Assembly (NCBI RefSeq): GCF_000003815.2
Contig: NC_049997.1
Coordinates: 13,330,261 to 13,394,260, forward strand
DNA length: 64,000 nucleotides
Direction of reading: 5' to 3'
Source: Branchiostoma floridae
Taxonomy: Eukaryota; Chordata; Leptocardii; Amphioxiformes; Branchiostomatidae
In this document: piece after piece, positions 62,191 through 64,000 of the stretch
Layout of the letters: each line of letters opens with the position of its first letter
Position numbering within the stretch: the first letter of the stretch is position 1
Made by a program: the position numbers and the translations under genes
Notes under the pieces: model-generated
The model's database searches: none
Seen by the model: the letters and a program-made list of their open reading frames with translations, nothing else
Told to the model about the DNA's origin: nothing

Positions 62191-63452
62191 TAGCCACCCA
62201 GCTTTTGGATGTGTACCATCAGGTCGGGTCAATTCTTGATAAAGGAGGCCAAGTAGACATGTTGTTTTTAGATTTTGCCAAGGCATTTGATTCAGTCCCA
62301 CATGCTCTACTAGTCCATAAATTACAAATGTACGGTTTCAGTGGTAGTCTCTTGTCATGGATTGAGTCCTACCTGACAAACCGCCGCCAAAGAGTGGTGG
62401 TTGAAGGAAGTCGGTCTGATTGGCGTACCGTCACTTCCGGAGTCCCACAGGGCTCCATCCTAGGCCCACTGTTGTTCGTACTTTACATAAATGATCTACC
62501 TGACTCGGCTAGAAACTCTATGTCAGCACTTTTTGCAGATGATAGCAAATGTTTCAGAGAGATCCGTAGCACAAATGACTGTTCAAAACTACAACAGGAT
62601 ATCTGTTCACTACATGACTGGAGCATAATGTGGAAGTTGACTTTCAACCTATCCAAATGCATAGTGTTAAGGTTTACACGATCCAAGTACCCCATCAGAT
62701 ATGATTATCACATGTCAAGTTCAAACCTGACTGTAGTGGACAGCATGTCCGACCTTGGCATCACAGTAAAATCCAACCTCACATGGAATAGCCATGTCAT
62801 AAGAACAGTGGCCAAAGCTAATCAAATGCTTGGGTTTATCAAGCGTTCCATAGGTTACAAGTCCAACACTGATATACGTAAGACATTGTATTTGTCTCTT
62901 GTTAGAAGTGTTTTGGAATACTGTTCGTCAGTATGGAGCCCAACATCACGTAATCTCACAGCCCTGATCGAGGGTGTACAGCGAAGGGCAACGAAATACA
63001 TCCTCGGGCCCTCCGCTGAACACCTGGACTACAAGTCTAGACTTTCTAGACTAGGCTTGTTACCACTGTCTTACCAAAGAGAGATGTCTGATGTTGTGGT
63101 ATTTGTTAAGTCCCTTGCAAAGGTATATGATTCAGATCTAGCGAGGTTAGCTGCATTCCCTACAAGAACGCCACGTAGTTCAAGGGCACACATGTTAGTC
63201 CCTCAGAGAGTAAGATCTTCTTCATTTGCCTCCTCATTTACTCCACGACTTATCACAATTTGGAACAAACTTCCCGTTGAAATCAGAGGGCTGGGAGCAT
63301 CAGCCACAAGCCCGTCCGATGTGTCTGCCTTTAAACGAAAACTATCTACATTTATGCAAAACCGTTTCCGACAAAACTTCAAGCTAGAGCAGGCTTGCAC
63401 ATGGTCACTAGCATGCTGTTGCACCTCTTGCATTGCCACAAGGCCACGATAA
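62188..63452 (+). pseudogene. LINE ORF2 fragment: RT catalytic core and C-terminus
   Basis: Continues the RT: motif A FLDFAKAFDSVPH, motif B SGVPQGSILGPLL, motif C LFADDSK, then the thumb and C-terminal region (LEYCSSVWSPTSRNL, VQRRATKYILG). Open to the TAA at 63450-63452. All three catalytic Asp residues are present, yet it cannot be made as one protein with the inverted half. Confidence 0.93.
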
Positions 63453-63626
63453 TTTTACCTTATATTATTACTACATGTACATTTGTATATCTATTTCATA
63501 GATCTAGACTCCATAATGTATGTGTGTTGTTAACTTGATTTATCTTGACTTGAATGTTACATTGATTATGATATCTGTTCTTGTATTTATGTATATTATG
63601 ATTTGATGTATCATTGTTATGTTTAA

Positions 63627-63675
63627 GGTATGGCGGCTTCGAAAAGGTGTCTTTTGACACCTGTTCCGCCATACC
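63627..63675 (+). other. LINE 3' UTR stem-loop
   Basis: Outer stem GGTATGGCGG (63627-63636) with CCGCCATACC (63666-63675); inner stem AGGTGTC with GACACCT around a TTTT loop. It lies about 20 nt before the A-rich tail, where LINE reverse transcriptases commonly recognise their template. Confidence 0.75.
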
Positions 63676-63719
63676 CTCCAGTGTGGAGAATCCAAATAAA
63701 TAAATAAAAGTCCATGGAA

Positions 63720-64000
63720 ACCCGATTGAAAAAAGGAAGGAAGGAATGAATGGATGGATGGATAGATAGAAGGATGAATGATTGAGTGAAGGAATGTACA
63801 CTTAGCCAGACAAATGAATGGATGGGTGGATGTATGAGTATGTACATTTTTAGATGAATAAAAGAATGAGTCATCAAGCCCCCTCATCTACGTGCAAGCA
63901 CGTCTAACCCCCACAGGATGGGGAACAACAGACGTTAAACCGGAGAGTGAGTGAGTGTGTGTGAGTTTGAATGAATTAATGAATACATAGATTGATGGAT
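63720..64000. repeat. GGAT-type microsatellite and simple repeats
   Basis: Short (GGAT)n and (GAATG)n runs, then GACGTTAAACCGGAGAGTGA with a GTGA repeat near 63933-63963, resembling the 3' end of a common interspersed element. No gene. Confidence 0.6.

Larger units (their letters stand above)
60523..63708. mobile_element. CR1/L2-type LINE with inverted 5' half
   Basis: The minus-strand part (62190 to 60523) encodes the endonuclease and the first reverse-transcriptase motifs. The plus-strand part (62188 to 63708) encodes the rest of the reverse transcriptase and the 3' end with an AAT-rich tail (AATAAATAAATAAAA). The two halves abut near 62188. Coding continuity breaks at HGFMKD (minus, about 60525) and resumes at VATQLLDVYH (plus, about 62191), so almost nothing is lost at the inversion. 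The arrangement is that expected from twin priming. Sits in HS1BP3 intron 2. Confidence 0.92.

Overview
The window looks like nuclear DNA of a chordate, most probably amphioxus (Branchiostoma). Three lines of evidence point there: intron-rich genes with vertebrate-type exon structure (keratin-like intermediate filaments, ARHGAP1, HS1BP3), a very high load of short inverted-repeat transposons, tRNA-derived SINEs and minisatellites, and tandem repeats that straddle exon-intron borders, a feature I recall being reported for amphioxus genes. The species is inferred from content only.

Layout. 1-3.7 kb: simple repeats and the probable 3' end of the first gene. 3.7-12.2 kb (minus strand): a 13-exon keratin-like gene whose glycine-rich tail continues into a ricin-B-type beta-trefoil domain. 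12.4-18.0 kb: intergenic DNA with DNA-transposon remnants. 18.0-23.1 kb (minus): a second, 7-exon keratin-like gene with the same internal exon sizes (61, 96, about 150-168, 126 and 221 nt), so the two are probably ancient tandem relatives. 23.3-35.2 kb: no gene found; MITEs, two full SINEs and GATA, GA, GT and GGAT microsatellites. 35.8-37.0 kb (plus): an intronless rhodopsin-class GPCR without the DRY arginine and the NPxxY tyrosine. 37-42.8 kb: AT-rich DNA, perhaps containing the 3' UTR of the next gene. 42.8-58.2 kb (minus): a complete 12-exon ARHGAP1 (p50RhoGAP: SEC14 domain plus RhoGAP domain) with introns full of MITEs and a 1.3-kb, 18-bp-unit minisatellite. 58.9 kb onward (plus): the first two coding exons of HS1BP3 (PX domain), divergent from ARHGAP1 across 660 bp. 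60.5-63.7 kb: a CR1/L2-type LINE inside the HS1BP3 intron, its 5' half inverted relative to its 3' half.

How the genes relate. The two filament genes may encode partners or alternatives in epidermal keratin filaments. ARHGAP1 and HS1BP3 share a divergent promoter region with a duplicated ETS-type motif; both are peripheral membrane or signalling proteins, but no direct joint function can be read from the sequence.

The most striking pattern is that three different exons in three genes carry tandem arrays built from their own splice border: the acceptor of exon 6 in filament gene 1, the donor of exon 6 in filament gene 2, and the acceptor plus 95 nt of coding sequence of ARHGAP1 exon 4 (five copies, 122-125 bp period). 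Together with the filament-lectin fusion and the inverted LINE these are the observations most worth following up.
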